This document shows positions 9,216-17,325 of a stretch of 64,000 nucleotides of DNA, piece after piece. The stretch is from assembly GCF_030053345.1 (NCBI RefSeq), contig NZ_JASGBP010000003.1, positions 30,249 to 94,248 on the forward strand, read 5' to 3'. Source of the DNA: Flavobacterium sedimenticola (GTDB taxonomy: Bacteria; Bacteroidota; Bacteroidia; Flavobacteriales; Flavobacteriaceae). The position numbers were made by a program, and so were the translations under genes. Within the stretch, counting starts at the first letter, position 1; every line of letters begins with the position of its first letter. Under the pieces are notes generated by a model that worked only from the letters and a program-made list of their open reading frames with translations, ran no database searches and was not told the DNA's origin.

Positions 9216-10282
9216 TACCATTTTTTCTTCTTGAAATAGTAAATCATACCCAATAACAACAAGAACATCAGACCTAAAATCATGAAGTAACCGTAGGGCC
9301 AATGCAATTCAGGCATGTGATCGAAATTCATTCCGTAAATTCCAACGATAAAGGTTAGCGGCATAAAAAACACCGAAACCACAGTCAGCGTTTTCATGAC
9401 TTCATTCATTTTATGATTTTGCGTAGAAAAGAAGAAATTGGAAGCGCTGTCTAACGAATCCATATCGTATTCTATTTGTTCCAAAAGTTCCAAGCACTTT
9501 TGGTGCAAACGCGAAAAGAAACTGTAATTCTCGTGTTCTATGGCATTGAACACATTATCGTCTTTCATGCTTTTAATAGAATATAAGGAATCGCGCAGCG
9601 GAATAATAGAGCGCTTTAAAAAGTTAAAGTTGTCCCGATGCTTTTCAATTTGCTCCAATATTTCGGGTTGGGTACTGGCCTTCGACAAATTGATAATTTC
9701 CTCTACCCGGTCTTCTTCATTTTCAATAGTGATGTAAAAGTTTTCCATCACGGCATCGAGCAATAAATACAGTAAGTAATCGGCCTTTTTATCTCTTACA
9801 ATACCCGAATGGGTTCGAATACGCTCCCGAATGTGTGTAAAAAAGTCACTTCGCTTTTCCTGAAAAGAAACCAGTATGCCGTTCTTTAGCAAAAAACTGA
9901 TTTGCTCTACGCTGATGGTATCCGAGTTCTCTACGGGTAAAAGCGATTTGATATTGAAAAAAAGGATATCGTGGTACTCATCCAACTTTGTTCTCTTGGT
10001 GGTGTTGAGAATATCACTCAGCATAAAATTATCTACTTTAAGATAATCCCCAACCGATTTAACCAACTCGATATCATTCAACCCGTGAATGTTTAACCAA
10101 TTGACCTTGCCAGGTGCTATGCATTTCTCAAATTGCGTCCGGGATACTTCCTTAAATTCGGTCAACTCTTCGGCATCATACACAAACAATTGCATTTCGG
10201 TTTTAATTTGCTTGTGAATGCCGGTATATTCTAAAACAGAAGGTTGTACTTTTCTGCCCTTTTTGTATTTAATTTTTCGCAC
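9212..10282 (-). CDS. corA: CorA family magnesium/cobalt transporter
   Basis: 356 residues with a long acidic/coiled cytoplasmic N-terminal domain and two C-terminal membrane helices. The signature GMNF (VGIYGMNFDHMPEL) sits between them, followed by a lysine-rich tail. CorA forms a pentameric Mg2+ channel in the inner membrane. The predicted start is GTG at 10282; the first in-frame ATG is ~28 codons later, inside what looks like the conserved N-terminus, so GTG is preferred. Divergent from hutI (69 bp between starts) and convergent with nhaA, overlapping it by four bases. Confidence 0.94.
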   Translation of the reverse strand: MRKIKYKKGRKVQPSVLEYTGIHKQIKTEMQLFVYDAEELTEFKEVSRTQFEKCIAPGKVNWLNIHGLNDIELVKSVGDYLKVDNFMLSDILNTTKRTKLDEYHDILFFNIKSLLPVENSDTISVEQISFLLKNGILVSFQEKRSDFFTHIRERIRTHSGIVRDKKADYLLYLLLDAVMENFYITIENEEDRVEEIINLSKASTQPEILEQIEKHRDNFNFLKRSIIPLRDSLYSIKSMKDDNVFNAIEHENYSFFSRLHQKCLELLEQIEYDMDSLDSASNFFFSTQNHKMNEVMKTLTVVSVFFMPLTFIVGIYGMNFDHMPELHWPYGYFMILGLMFLLLLGMIYYFKKKKWY

Positions 10283-10296
10283 GAATTCTAAATTTG
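10262..10296 (+). promoter_or_regulatory. Putative Flavobacterium promoter for hutI
   Basis: TTTG at 10262-10265 and TAAATTTG at 10289-10296 match the known TTTG / TAnnTTTG pattern with a 23-base spacer, 54 bp before the hutI ATG. The -33 element overlaps the 5' end of the divergent corA gene. Confidence 0.45.
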
Positions 10297-10350
10297 TTTA
10301 AAATTAAGAATATTTATTTTTTTCAAACTACTTTTACCAAAAATCATCTT

Positions 10351-11589
10351 ATGCAAACACTCCTCATCAATATTAAAGAATTATTGCAGGTTCGGGAAAC
10401 CACTGTTGACAAAGTCTCCGGAGCCGAAATGGCTGTACTTCCTACGCTGAAAAATGCTTTTTTATTGTTGGAAAATGATACGATAGCCGCGTTCGGATTG
10501 ATGCGCGATTGCCCCAAAATTGATGCCGATGTTACGATTGACGCCAAGGGCAAAATGGTATTACCGACTTGGTGCGACAGTCATACGCATATTGTATATG
10601 CCGGAAACCGCGAACAGGAATTTGTAGATCGCATCAACGGCTTGAGTTATGAAGAAATTGCCAATCGTGGTGGCGGTATCTTAAATTCGGCTCAAAAACT
10701 CAACGAGACTTCGGAAGCAGACATTTACAACCAATCCAAAAAACGATTGGAAGAAGTGATATCGCAAGGAACCGGAGCTGTCGAAATCAAATCGGGTTAC
10801 GGATTAACCGTGGAAGGCGAACTCAAAATGCTGCGTGTGATACGAAAACTGGCTGCCGATTACCCGATTACTATCAAAGCTACTTTTCTCGGCGCACATG
10901 CTTTCCCTTTGGCTTACAAAGAAAACCGCAGTGGTTATATGGATTTAATTATCAATGAAATGCTACCCAAAATTGCCGAAGAAAATTTAGCCGATTATAT
11001 TGATGCCTTTTTAGAAACCGGTTATTTTTCGGTGACCGAAACAGAACGCATTATGGAAGCCGGCAAAAAGTATGGCTTGCGCTCCAAAATACATGTCAAC
11101 CAATTTACCGCCATCAACGGCATTGCCGCTTGCGTGAAACACCAAGCACTCTCGGTAGATCATCTTGAAATTGTAACCGATGACGATATTGAAGCGCTGA
11201 AAGGTTCGGAAACTATGCCGGTAGCGTTACCGAGTTGCTCTTACTTTATCAGCATACCGTATACGCCGGCCCGAAAAATGCTCAATGCCGGGTTACCGCT
11301 GGCGTTGGCATCCGATTTTAATCCGGGAACAACACCCTCTGGGAATATGAATTTTGTGGTAGCTACCGCTTGTATCAAAATGAAAATGACGCCGGAAGAA
11401 GCCATCAATGCCGCTACCATCAACGGCGCCTATGCTATGGGAATCAACAAAACGCACGGCAGTATTACTGTAGGTAAAAAAGCCAATGTCATCATCACCA
11501 AACCCTTGAACTCTTATTATGAATTGCCTTATGCTTTTGGCAGTAACCATATCGAGCAGGTAATACTTAACGGTACGATTGTAAAATAA
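10351..11589 (+). CDS. hutI: Imidazolonepropionase
   Basis: 412 residues from ATG 10351 (MQTLLINIKELLQVRE), the usual N-terminus for the family; an upstream ATG at 10294 would add 19 residues and overlaps the promoter box. Amidohydrolase fold: metal ligands in DSHTHIVYAGNREQEF, substrate-binding RGGGI, the GAVEIKSGYGL block, FLGAHAFP, HVNQF, DHLE and ASDFNPGT. It hydrolyses 4-imidazolone-5-propanoate to N-formimidoyl-glutamate in histidine degradation. hutG, the next step, is one gene away (12625); hutH and hutU are not in the window. Confidence 0.96.
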   Translation: MQTLLINIKELLQVRETTVDKVSGAEMAVLPTLKNAFLLLENDTIAAFGLMRDCPKIDADVTIDAKGKMVLPTWCDSHTHIVYAGNREQEFVDRINGLSYEEIANRGGGILNSAQKLNETSEADIYNQSKKRLEEVISQGTGAVEIKSGYGLTVEGELKMLRVIRKLAADYPITIKATFLGAHAFPLAYKENRSGYMDLIINEMLPKIAEENLADYIDAFLETGYFSVTETERIMEAGKKYGLRSKIHVNQFTAINGIAACVKHQALSVDHLEIVTDDDIEALKGSETMPVALPSCSYFISIPYTPARKMLNAGLPLALASDFNPGTTPSGNMNFVVATACIKMKMTPEEAINAATINGAYAMGINKTHGSITVGKKANVIITKPLNSYYELPYAFGSNHIEQVILNGTIVK

Positions 11590-11590
11590 A

Positions 11591-11622
11591 AAAGTCCTCA
11601 ATAGTATTGAGGACTTTCTTTT
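11591..11622. terminator. Bidirectional terminator between hutI and the coiled-coil gene
   Basis: AAAGTCCTCAATA at 11591-11603 is the perfect inverse of TATTGAGGACTTT at 11605-11617 around a single G. A/T runs on both sides suit termination of the two convergent genes. Confidence 0.85.
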
Positions 11623-11637
11623 ATACCAAATAACTTA

Positions 11638-12522
11638 TTATTTTAAAGTAAAACTGCTTTTGGAAACCAGTTCGCCTTTATCAAAAACATTAACAAAATA
11701 AGTTCCTTTGGCAAAATCTTTACCCGGTAATTGCTCTTTTACATTTACCGTTTTATTCTCGTATTTTACGGTAGTCGTAAAACTGTACGTTAATGAAGTT
11801 TCCCCGAAAGAAATCGTGGCTTTATCTCCTAATACATTGTTTTTAGCATCGATTACCTGAACGTAATATACTTTATCACCCGATTTGGCAATGGCGTTCT
11901 CTGCAATAGTAAAACTGATTTGTAATAGATCGGTTCTGCTGGCTTTATCGGTTTCAATTTGCTTACCTGAACTTCTTTGCTTGTAAGCTGCTGTCTTCAA
12001 GTTGGTTACCGATAATTTAGAGCCTTTTTCAACGGTTTTAGCCAATTCTTCGTTTTGTCCCACCAATACTTGGTTGTATTTTTTGGAATCTTCTAATACG
12101 ACTTTGGTACTGTCTAAATTGGTAGTCAGGGTTTGGTTTTCTTTTTTCAAGACTTCTACTTCTTGCATCAGGTTGCGCATTTTTTGCTCCATCTGTTTGT
12201 ATTGATCTTTGTATTTTCGTAAAGAAGCCGCATCGCCTTTGGCTGTTTTTAACTCGGCCATCAGTTTGGTTACTTTATCTCTTTCGGCAATTAATTCGTC
12301 TGACATCGAAGTATTTTCAGCAATGGCAGCGTCGTAGGTTGCTTTCAATTCTTCTAAATCCTTCATCACGTCATCCTTCTCAGATTTGGTAGTAGAGACC
12401 ACTGTTTCCAACGTTTTGGCATCTGAAGTTAACTTAAAAATATAAATCAAACTTCCCACCAATAAAATGGCTAAAATTGCAATTATTGCTTTGAGTTTTG
12501 AATTACCATTTTGATTTTCCAT
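11638..12522 (-). CDS. Membrane-anchored coiled-coil protein of unknown function
   Basis: 294 residues. A single N-terminal membrane helix (AIIAILAILLVGSLIYIF) is followed by a long heptad-rich coiled coil (~30-155) full of E/K/T/L, then a C-terminal beta-rich domain (~175-294: LLQISFTIAENAIAKSGDKVYYVQVID ... GTYFVNVFDKGELVSKSSFTLK). I do not recognise a characterised family; conserved proteins of this shape occur in Flavobacteriia. It lies between hutI and hutG but on the opposite strand and with its own terminator, so it is probably not part of the histidine pathway. Likely periplasmic-facing. Confidence 0.75.
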   Translation of the reverse strand: MENQNGNSKLKAIIAILAILLVGSLIYIFKLTSDAKTLETVVSTTKSEKDDVMKDLEELKATYDAAIAENTSMSDELIAERDKVTKLMAELKTAKGDAASLRKYKDQYKQMEQKMRNLMQEVEVLKKENQTLTTNLDSTKVVLEDSKKYNQVLVGQNEELAKTVEKGSKLSVTNLKTAAYKQRSSGKQIETDKASRTDLLQISFTIAENAIAKSGDKVYYVQVIDAKNNVLGDKATISFGETSLTYSFTTTVKYENKTVNVKEQLPGKDFAKGTYFVNVFDKGELVSKSSFTLK

Positions 12523-12606
12523 AGGTTATCGTTTTAAATTTTAACAAAAGTAATAATATAAAATAATAATATTTATTATAGTAACGTTAAATCACCAATT
12601 AAATTA

Positions 12607-12614
12607 TATTTTTG
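12607..12614 (+). promoter_or_regulatory. TAnnTTTG -7 box before hutG
   Basis: TATTTTTG ends 10 bases before the hutG ATG in an AT-rich stretch. If it is used, the message would have a very short leader. No clear TTTG lies at the right distance upstream. Confidence 0.35.
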
Positions 12615-12624
12615 GGGAAATATT

Positions 12625-13668
12625 ATGAGAATGGAAAAACTGATTCCGTTCACCGTTAGTGATTTGGCAAAGGTTACCAATCACCGTAGCGGCGAAGTAA
12701 AGTTTGGCGAAAAAATGCTCACCATACCCAAAGGTGAAGATTGTATTACATTCTTAAAAAACTGCGAAGCCAAATACGTCTTATTCGGTATTCCGGAAGA
12801 TGTAGGCGTGCGTGCTAATTTTGGCCGACCCGGAGCCGCTTCGGCTTGGCAAAGCGCCATCAGCAGTATTGCCAACATCCAACACAATCGCTTTTGCAAG
12901 GGCAGTCAAATTGTAATTTTGGGAACACTCGATGTGGCTGCAGAAATGCAGGAAGCGCAAAATCTGGATTTTCATAAAACAGCCGACCGAAAATTATTGG
13001 GTGCTTTGGTAGAACGCATCGACAAAGAAGTGGTTCATGTGATTACCAATTTAATCCGATGTGGCAAAACCCCTATTATTATCGGTGGCGGTCATAACAA
13101 TGCCTACGGAAACATTAAGGGGACGGCTTTAGGATTGGGGAAACCCATCAATGCTATCAATTTTGACGCGCATTCTGATTTCCGAATTTTAGAAGGCCGA
13201 CACAGCGGCAACGGATTTTCCTATGCCTATGAAGAGGGCTTTTTAAAGAAATACTTCATATTTGGATTGCACGAGAATTACACTTCCAAAAATGTCATCG
13301 ATATTTTGAAGAAAATGGAAGCCCGGGTAAATTACAATACGTATGACGAAATCAAAGTGCGGCAACAAAAAAACTTCCAACAAGAATTGAATACCGCCTA
13401 CGATTTTATTAAAAATGACGCATACGGCATTGAAATCGATTTAGATGCATTGCCGAATATTGCCAGTAGCGCGATGACCATGAGTGGCTTTTCGATTGAA
13501 GAATTGCGGCAATTTGTATACTTCTTCGGAAAAAATAAAAATGCGGCTTATTTGCATATATGCGAGGGAGCACCGGCATTGGGTGAAGACAAAAACAACC
13601 ATCTTATCGGTAAACTTATCGGGTATTTGGTTACCGATTTCATCAAATCGAGAAAAGAACTTCTGTAA
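12625..13668 (+). CDS. hutG: Formimidoylglutamase, arginase family
   Basis: 347 residues of the ureohydrolase (arginase) fold. The manganese ligands are all visible: GGGHNNAYG, NFDAHSDFR (DAHxD) and EIDLDALPN (DxD), followed by the usual SGFSIEELRQ and HICEGAPAL. It hydrolyses N-formimidoyl-L-glutamate to glutamate and formamide, the last step of the hut pathway started by the nearby hutI product. A second ATG two codons in (12631) is possible. Confidence 0.9.
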   Translation: MRMEKLIPFTVSDLAKVTNHRSGEVKFGEKMLTIPKGEDCITFLKNCEAKYVLFGIPEDVGVRANFGRPGAASAWQSAISSIANIQHNRFCKGSQIVILGTLDVAAEMQEAQNLDFHKTADRKLLGALVERIDKEVVHVITNLIRCGKTPIIIGGGHNNAYGNIKGTALGLGKPINAINFDAHSDFRILEGRHSGNGFSYAYEEGFLKKYFIFGLHENYTSKNVIDILKKMEARVNYNTYDEIKVRQQKNFQQELNTAYDFIKNDAYGIEIDLDALPNIASSAMTMSGFSIEELRQFVYFFGKNKNAAYLHICEGAPALGEDKNNHLIGKLIGYLVTDFIKSRKELL

Positions 13669-13673
13669 GTTGT

Positions 13674-13721
13674 CGAGTTTCGGGTTACGAGTTCAAAGTT
13701 CAACCCGAAACCCGAAACTCG
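13674..13721. repeat. 13-bp inverted repeat with CCCGAAA heptads
   Basis: CGAGTTTCGGGTT (13674-13686) is the exact inverse of AACCCGAAACTCG (13709-13721). The right arm is part of a short tandem run of AACCCGA units, the same unit as the array at 54224. It may act as a weak terminator after hutG. Confidence 0.7.
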
Positions 13722-13750
13722 AAACGTTAAACTCCTAACGAATAAAACCC

Positions 13751-13758
13751 TATCTTTG
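13751..13758 (+). promoter_or_regulatory. TATCTTTG -7 box for the DEAD-box helicase gene
   Basis: Matches TAnnTTTG, 32 bases before the ATG at 13791; the -33 element is not clear. Confidence 0.4.
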
Positions 13759-13790
13759 CTGCGGCTTACACTTAATCGTGAGCAAAATAT

Positions 13791-15044
13791 ATGTTATTCG
13801 AAGATTTATCATTATCCAAAAGTATTCAAAGAGCTGTCTTTGAAGAAGGATATACCAACCCTACTCCTATTCAGGAAAAAGCCATTCCGATTGTTTTAGC
13901 CGGAAAAGACTTAGTAGGCTGTGCCCAAACCGGCACGGGAAAAACCGCAGCATTTGCTATTCCCATTATACACAACTTACATCGCATGGTAGGTTCCTCT
14001 AAAAAGACGAAACAAATTCGCTGTTTAGTGGTCACGCCTACCCGGGAACTCGCCCTGCAAATTGGGGAAAGTTTTGACACGTACGGCAAATACACCAACT
14101 TGCGACAGTTGACCATCTTTGGCGGGGTGTCTCAAATTCCGCAAGTAGATCAGCTGAAAAAAGGCGTTGATATTTTAATTGCTACGCCGGGCCGATTGTT
14201 AGACTTACACAAACAAGGGTTTTTAGATTTTGATCATTTGCACTTTTTAGTGTTGGATGAATCCGATTTGATGCTCGATATGGGCTTTATTAATGACGTT
14301 AGAAAAATTGTGAAACTGGTACCGAGCAATCGTCAAACGCTTTTGTTTTCGGCTACTATGCCGATGGCGATTCGCGAATTAGCCGATACCTTTTTAACCC
14401 AACCCGAATACGTTTCGGTAACCCCGGTATCCTCTACGGCGGAAATTATCGAACAGCAAGTGTATTTTGTAGAGAAAGAAAACAAGCGCGGTTTATTATA
14501 TCATTTGATACGCAATCAAAACCTGAGCAATGTGTTGGTTTTTGTGCGTACCAAACACGGCGCCGATAATGTGGTGAAAGCCTTGAAGAAAAACGGTGTG
14601 AATGCCGAAGCCATTCACGGTGATAAATCGCAATCGGCCCGCCAACGCGTTTTAGACCATTTTAAAAACAAAGAAATTTCGGTGTTGGTCGCTACCGATA
14701 TTGCGGCCCGAGGTATTGATATTGAAAGCTTGCCGTATGTTATCAATTTTGATTTGCCGAATATTCCGGAAACCTATGTGCATCGTATCGGAAGAACCGG
14801 TCGTGCCGGCAACGGCGGTATCTCAATCTCGTTTTGCGGAAAAGATGAAGAAGTGTATTGGAAAGATATCTTAAAGCTGATAAAGGTGAATGTCAAAATC
14901 ATCAAAGACCATCCTTTTCCGTGGAAAGAGTCAATTCCTAATCCGGAGGCGAAACCCGATTTGAGGAACAAGAAAAAACAAGGAGAACAAAGCAAATCGA
15001 GAAAATCGGAAGCCTCTAAGAAAAATAAAAAGCGTTGGTATTAA
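13791..15044 (+). CDS. DEAD-box ATP-dependent RNA helicase (RhlE-like)
   Basis: 417 residues with all helicase motifs: Q-motif (GYTNPTPIQEKAIP), Walker A AQTGTGKTAA, PTRELA, GG, ATPGRLLD, motif II DESD in place of DEAD, SAT, RGIDIE and HRIGRTGRAG. The C-terminal tail is Lys/Arg rich, typical of RNA-binding extensions. It unwinds RNA in ribosome assembly or mRNA decay. The Ala-to-Ser change in motif II keeps both Asp and the Glu, so activity should be retained. Its stop codon overlaps the convergent kinase stop (15041-15044). Confidence 0.93.
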   Translation: MLFEDLSLSKSIQRAVFEEGYTNPTPIQEKAIPIVLAGKDLVGCAQTGTGKTAAFAIPIIHNLHRMVGSSKKTKQIRCLVVTPTRELALQIGESFDTYGKYTNLRQLTIFGGVSQIPQVDQLKKGVDILIATPGRLLDLHKQGFLDFDHLHFLVLDESDLMLDMGFINDVRKIVKLVPSNRQTLLFSATMPMAIRELADTFLTQPEYVSVTPVSSTAEIIEQQVYFVEKENKRGLLYHLIRNQNLSNVLVFVRTKHGADNVVKALKKNGVNAEAIHGDKSQSARQRVLDHFKNKEISVLVATDIAARGIDIESLPYVINFDLPNIPETYVHRIGRTGRAGNGGISISFCGKDEEVYWKDILKLIKVNVKIIKDHPFPWKESIPNPEAKPDLRNKKKQGEQSKSRKSEASKKNKKRWY

Positions 15045-17245
15045 TCAACGCTTTCTTTATTTTTAATGTTATTGGAAATGACCTGGAATAACTTAGACGG
15101 TTCAAACGGTTTTACCATAATGTCATTCATTCCGGCCGATAAGGCTTCTTCGGTTACTTCTTGCTTATCAAAAGCCGTCAAGGCAATCACCGGAACATCA
15201 ATCCCTTTCTCCCTGATTTTTCGCGTGGTTTCAAAACCGTTAATGAGCGGCATATTAATATCCATCAGTATCAAATCAAAACGTTCACGCTCGAGTGCTA
15301 CAATAGCCGCATAACCGTCATCGACAATCGTACACGTCATATTGCTGTTTTGAATGATTTTCTTAGTGACCATTTGGTTGATTTTGTTGTCTTCAACGAC
15401 CAAAATGTTGCAAAGATGCGCATCAGACAAATCGACTTCGATGTTGTTGATAATCTCTTGTGATTTTTGGGCATCGTATTCAAAACCGATGGTAAAGTAA
15501 AACGTGGTTCCCACATTTTCTTCGCTTTCCAAATGAATTTCGCTATCGAATAACTGAATCAAGCGAGAAACAATCGACAGCCCCAAACCGGTTCCCTGAT
15601 AATCTTCTTCTTTGCGTTCAATTTGAACAAACTTATCGAAAATCTTATCCTGATCTTCTTTGGCAATACCCACTCCGGTATCCTTGACTTTGAACTCTAT
15701 AAAATAGGTTTTGTCAACGACTTCTTTCAAATCGGCCGTAAGCGTTACTTCCCCGTTTTTAGTAAACTTCAAAGCATTACTCACCAAATTCATAATGATT
15801 TGAGACAATCTCAGTTTATCCCCGATAAGAAACTCCGGAATCGCGGTATCAATTTCAATGGTAAGCTTGTTGTTATTCTTATCGGCGATGTATTCCACCG
15901 AATTTTGAATGGTGGTGATTTCGTCGGCTATGTTAAAAATATGATTCTCCAATACCACACGCTTTTCTTCAATTTTATTAATCTGAAGAATATCATTGAC
16001 CAAAGACAACAAATATTTGGCCGAGAATTTTAACGATTTCAAATGCGGACTATTAACCAACTCTTTGTGTTCGTCGGTAATAATATTGGTAATGCCGATA
16101 ACACCGTAGAGCGGTGTGCGCAATTCGTGAGTAATCGTAGAAACAAATTGTGACTTGAGTTGCGAAGCTTCTTCCGCCTTTTCTTTCGCTTCAATCAGCG
16201 CTTCATTGGCTTCTTTTAACTCATAGTTGGCTTGCTCTCTCAACTTCATGTTCTTGTACAACGTTAACAGCAACAAAAGCAAAATGATTAAAATAACAAT
16301 GAAGAGAATCACGATGAGTTTCGACTCTTTAAGGATTTTTTGATGCTTTTCGTTTTCGCTTTCAATTTTAGCCAACTGGATTTTGTATTCCTGCAACTCG
16401 ATTTGAGTAGCCGCCTTTTTTAAATTGGCAATCTTATCTTCAGAATAGACAACCTTATTGAGCGAATCTAACTTCTGCTGAAAAAGTTGTGATTTCGGAA
16501 GATCATTATGGAGTTTGTAATGACGGACTAAATTCTCATAAATATTAATGAGATACGAATCGAATTGGTTTTGCTCGGCAATGCGTTTGGCTTCAAAGTA
16601 ATGTTGCTCGCCGGATTGCTTTTGATTATTGTTACTGTCGTAAATTCCTAACAATAAATGCAAAGACATCTTGGCTTCTTCACTGCCCTTTTCAAAAATT
16701 TGCTGTTTAACATCGTTGATTTCTTTATTGCCCAAATCGTATTTTTTGATAGCAAAATACGCACTGGCCAAGTTGAGTTTGGTATACTCTATTTGCGCCG
16801 TATCTTTGATTTTCACGGCATAATAAAGCGCTTTTTTGTAGTAATTAATTCCTTTGGGAACATCAATATCATTAAAATAATACACGCTGCCCAAGTTACT
16901 GTATATCCAATTGAACATCTTGTCGTTGTTCACTTTTTTGGTATATACCAAGGCTTTATTGTAAAATTCTATGGCTTTGGCCGATTCGGAACATTCATTA
17001 AAAATAACTCCGATGGTATTGTAGGACTGTGCAATTAAAAGATGGTCGTCGATGGCGAAAGATTGCACTAAAGCTTTCTTAGAATGCTCTAATGCTTTGT
17101 CGTATTCCGATTTACTGAAATCAACAACAGCCGAGTCAATCAACTTTTTAATTTGTGCTTTCGCTGCTTTTTTATCTTGTGCATGTGAAGAAAAAAAAGA
17201 GCATAACAAAACTAAAAGCAAACTAAGTAGCTTCTCTTTATTCAT
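15041..17245 (-). CDS. TPR-containing hybrid sensor histidine kinase/response regulator
   Basis: 734 residues from ATG 17245, chosen because it begins a clean signal peptide (MNKEKLLSLLLVLLCSFFSSHAQ); an ATG at 17266 would add seven residues. Order: signal peptide, TPR repeats (~25-270) presumably periplasmic, coiled coil, one membrane helix (VILFIVILIILLLLLLTLY), coiled coil, HisKA with phospho-acceptor His in FVSTITHELRTPL, HATPase with N box (IIMNLVSNALKF), DTGVGIA and GTGLGLSI, and a receiver domain with ILVVEDN, Asp in LILMDINMP, and conserved Thr and Lys (ALTAF, VKPF). The receiver is terminal with no output domain, so a phosphorelay partner elsewhere is likely. Orphan, with no adjacent regulator; signal unknown. 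Confidence 0.93.
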   Translation of the reverse strand: MNKEKLLSLLLVLLCSFFSSHAQDKKAAKAQIKKLIDSAVVDFSKSEYDKALEHSKKALVQSFAIDDHLLIAQSYNTIGVIFNECSESAKAIEFYNKALVYTKKVNNDKMFNWIYSNLGSVYYFNDIDVPKGINYYKKALYYAVKIKDTAQIEYTKLNLASAYFAIKKYDLGNKEINDVKQQIFEKGSEEAKMSLHLLLGIYDSNNNQKQSGEQHYFEAKRIAEQNQFDSYLINIYENLVRHYKLHNDLPKSQLFQQKLDSLNKVVYSEDKIANLKKAATQIELQEYKIQLAKIESENEKHQKILKESKLIVILFIVILIILLLLLLTLYKNMKLREQANYELKEANEALIEAKEKAEEASQLKSQFVSTITHELRTPLYGVIGITNIITDEHKELVNSPHLKSLKFSAKYLLSLVNDILQINKIEEKRVVLENHIFNIADEITTIQNSVEYIADKNNNKLTIEIDTAIPEFLIGDKLRLSQIIMNLVSNALKFTKNGEVTLTADLKEVVDKTYFIEFKVKDTGVGIAKEDQDKIFDKFVQIERKEEDYQGTGLGLSIVSRLIQLFDSEIHLESEENVGTTFYFTIGFEYDAQKSQEIINNIEVDLSDAHLCNILVVEDNKINQMVTKKIIQNSNMTCTIVDDGYAAIVALERERFDLILMDINMPLINGFETTRKIREKGIDVPVIALTAFDKQEVTEEALSAGMNDIMVKPFEPSKLFQVISNNIKNKESVD

Positions 17246-17283
17246 TGGGTTAGTTAAGGATATCAAATATAAAATTTTTATTC

Positions 17284-17311
17284 AAAAAAAAATCCTGATA
17301 ACTCAGGATTT
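17284..17311 (-). terminator. Terminator after ettA
   Basis: AAATCCTGA (17290-17298) pairs with TCAGGATTT (17303-17311). The A-run at 17284-17292 becomes the T-run on the minus-strand transcript. It lies between ettA and the kinase gene, both minus strand. Confidence 0.85.
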
Positions 17312-17325
17312 TTCTATGCAATGCG

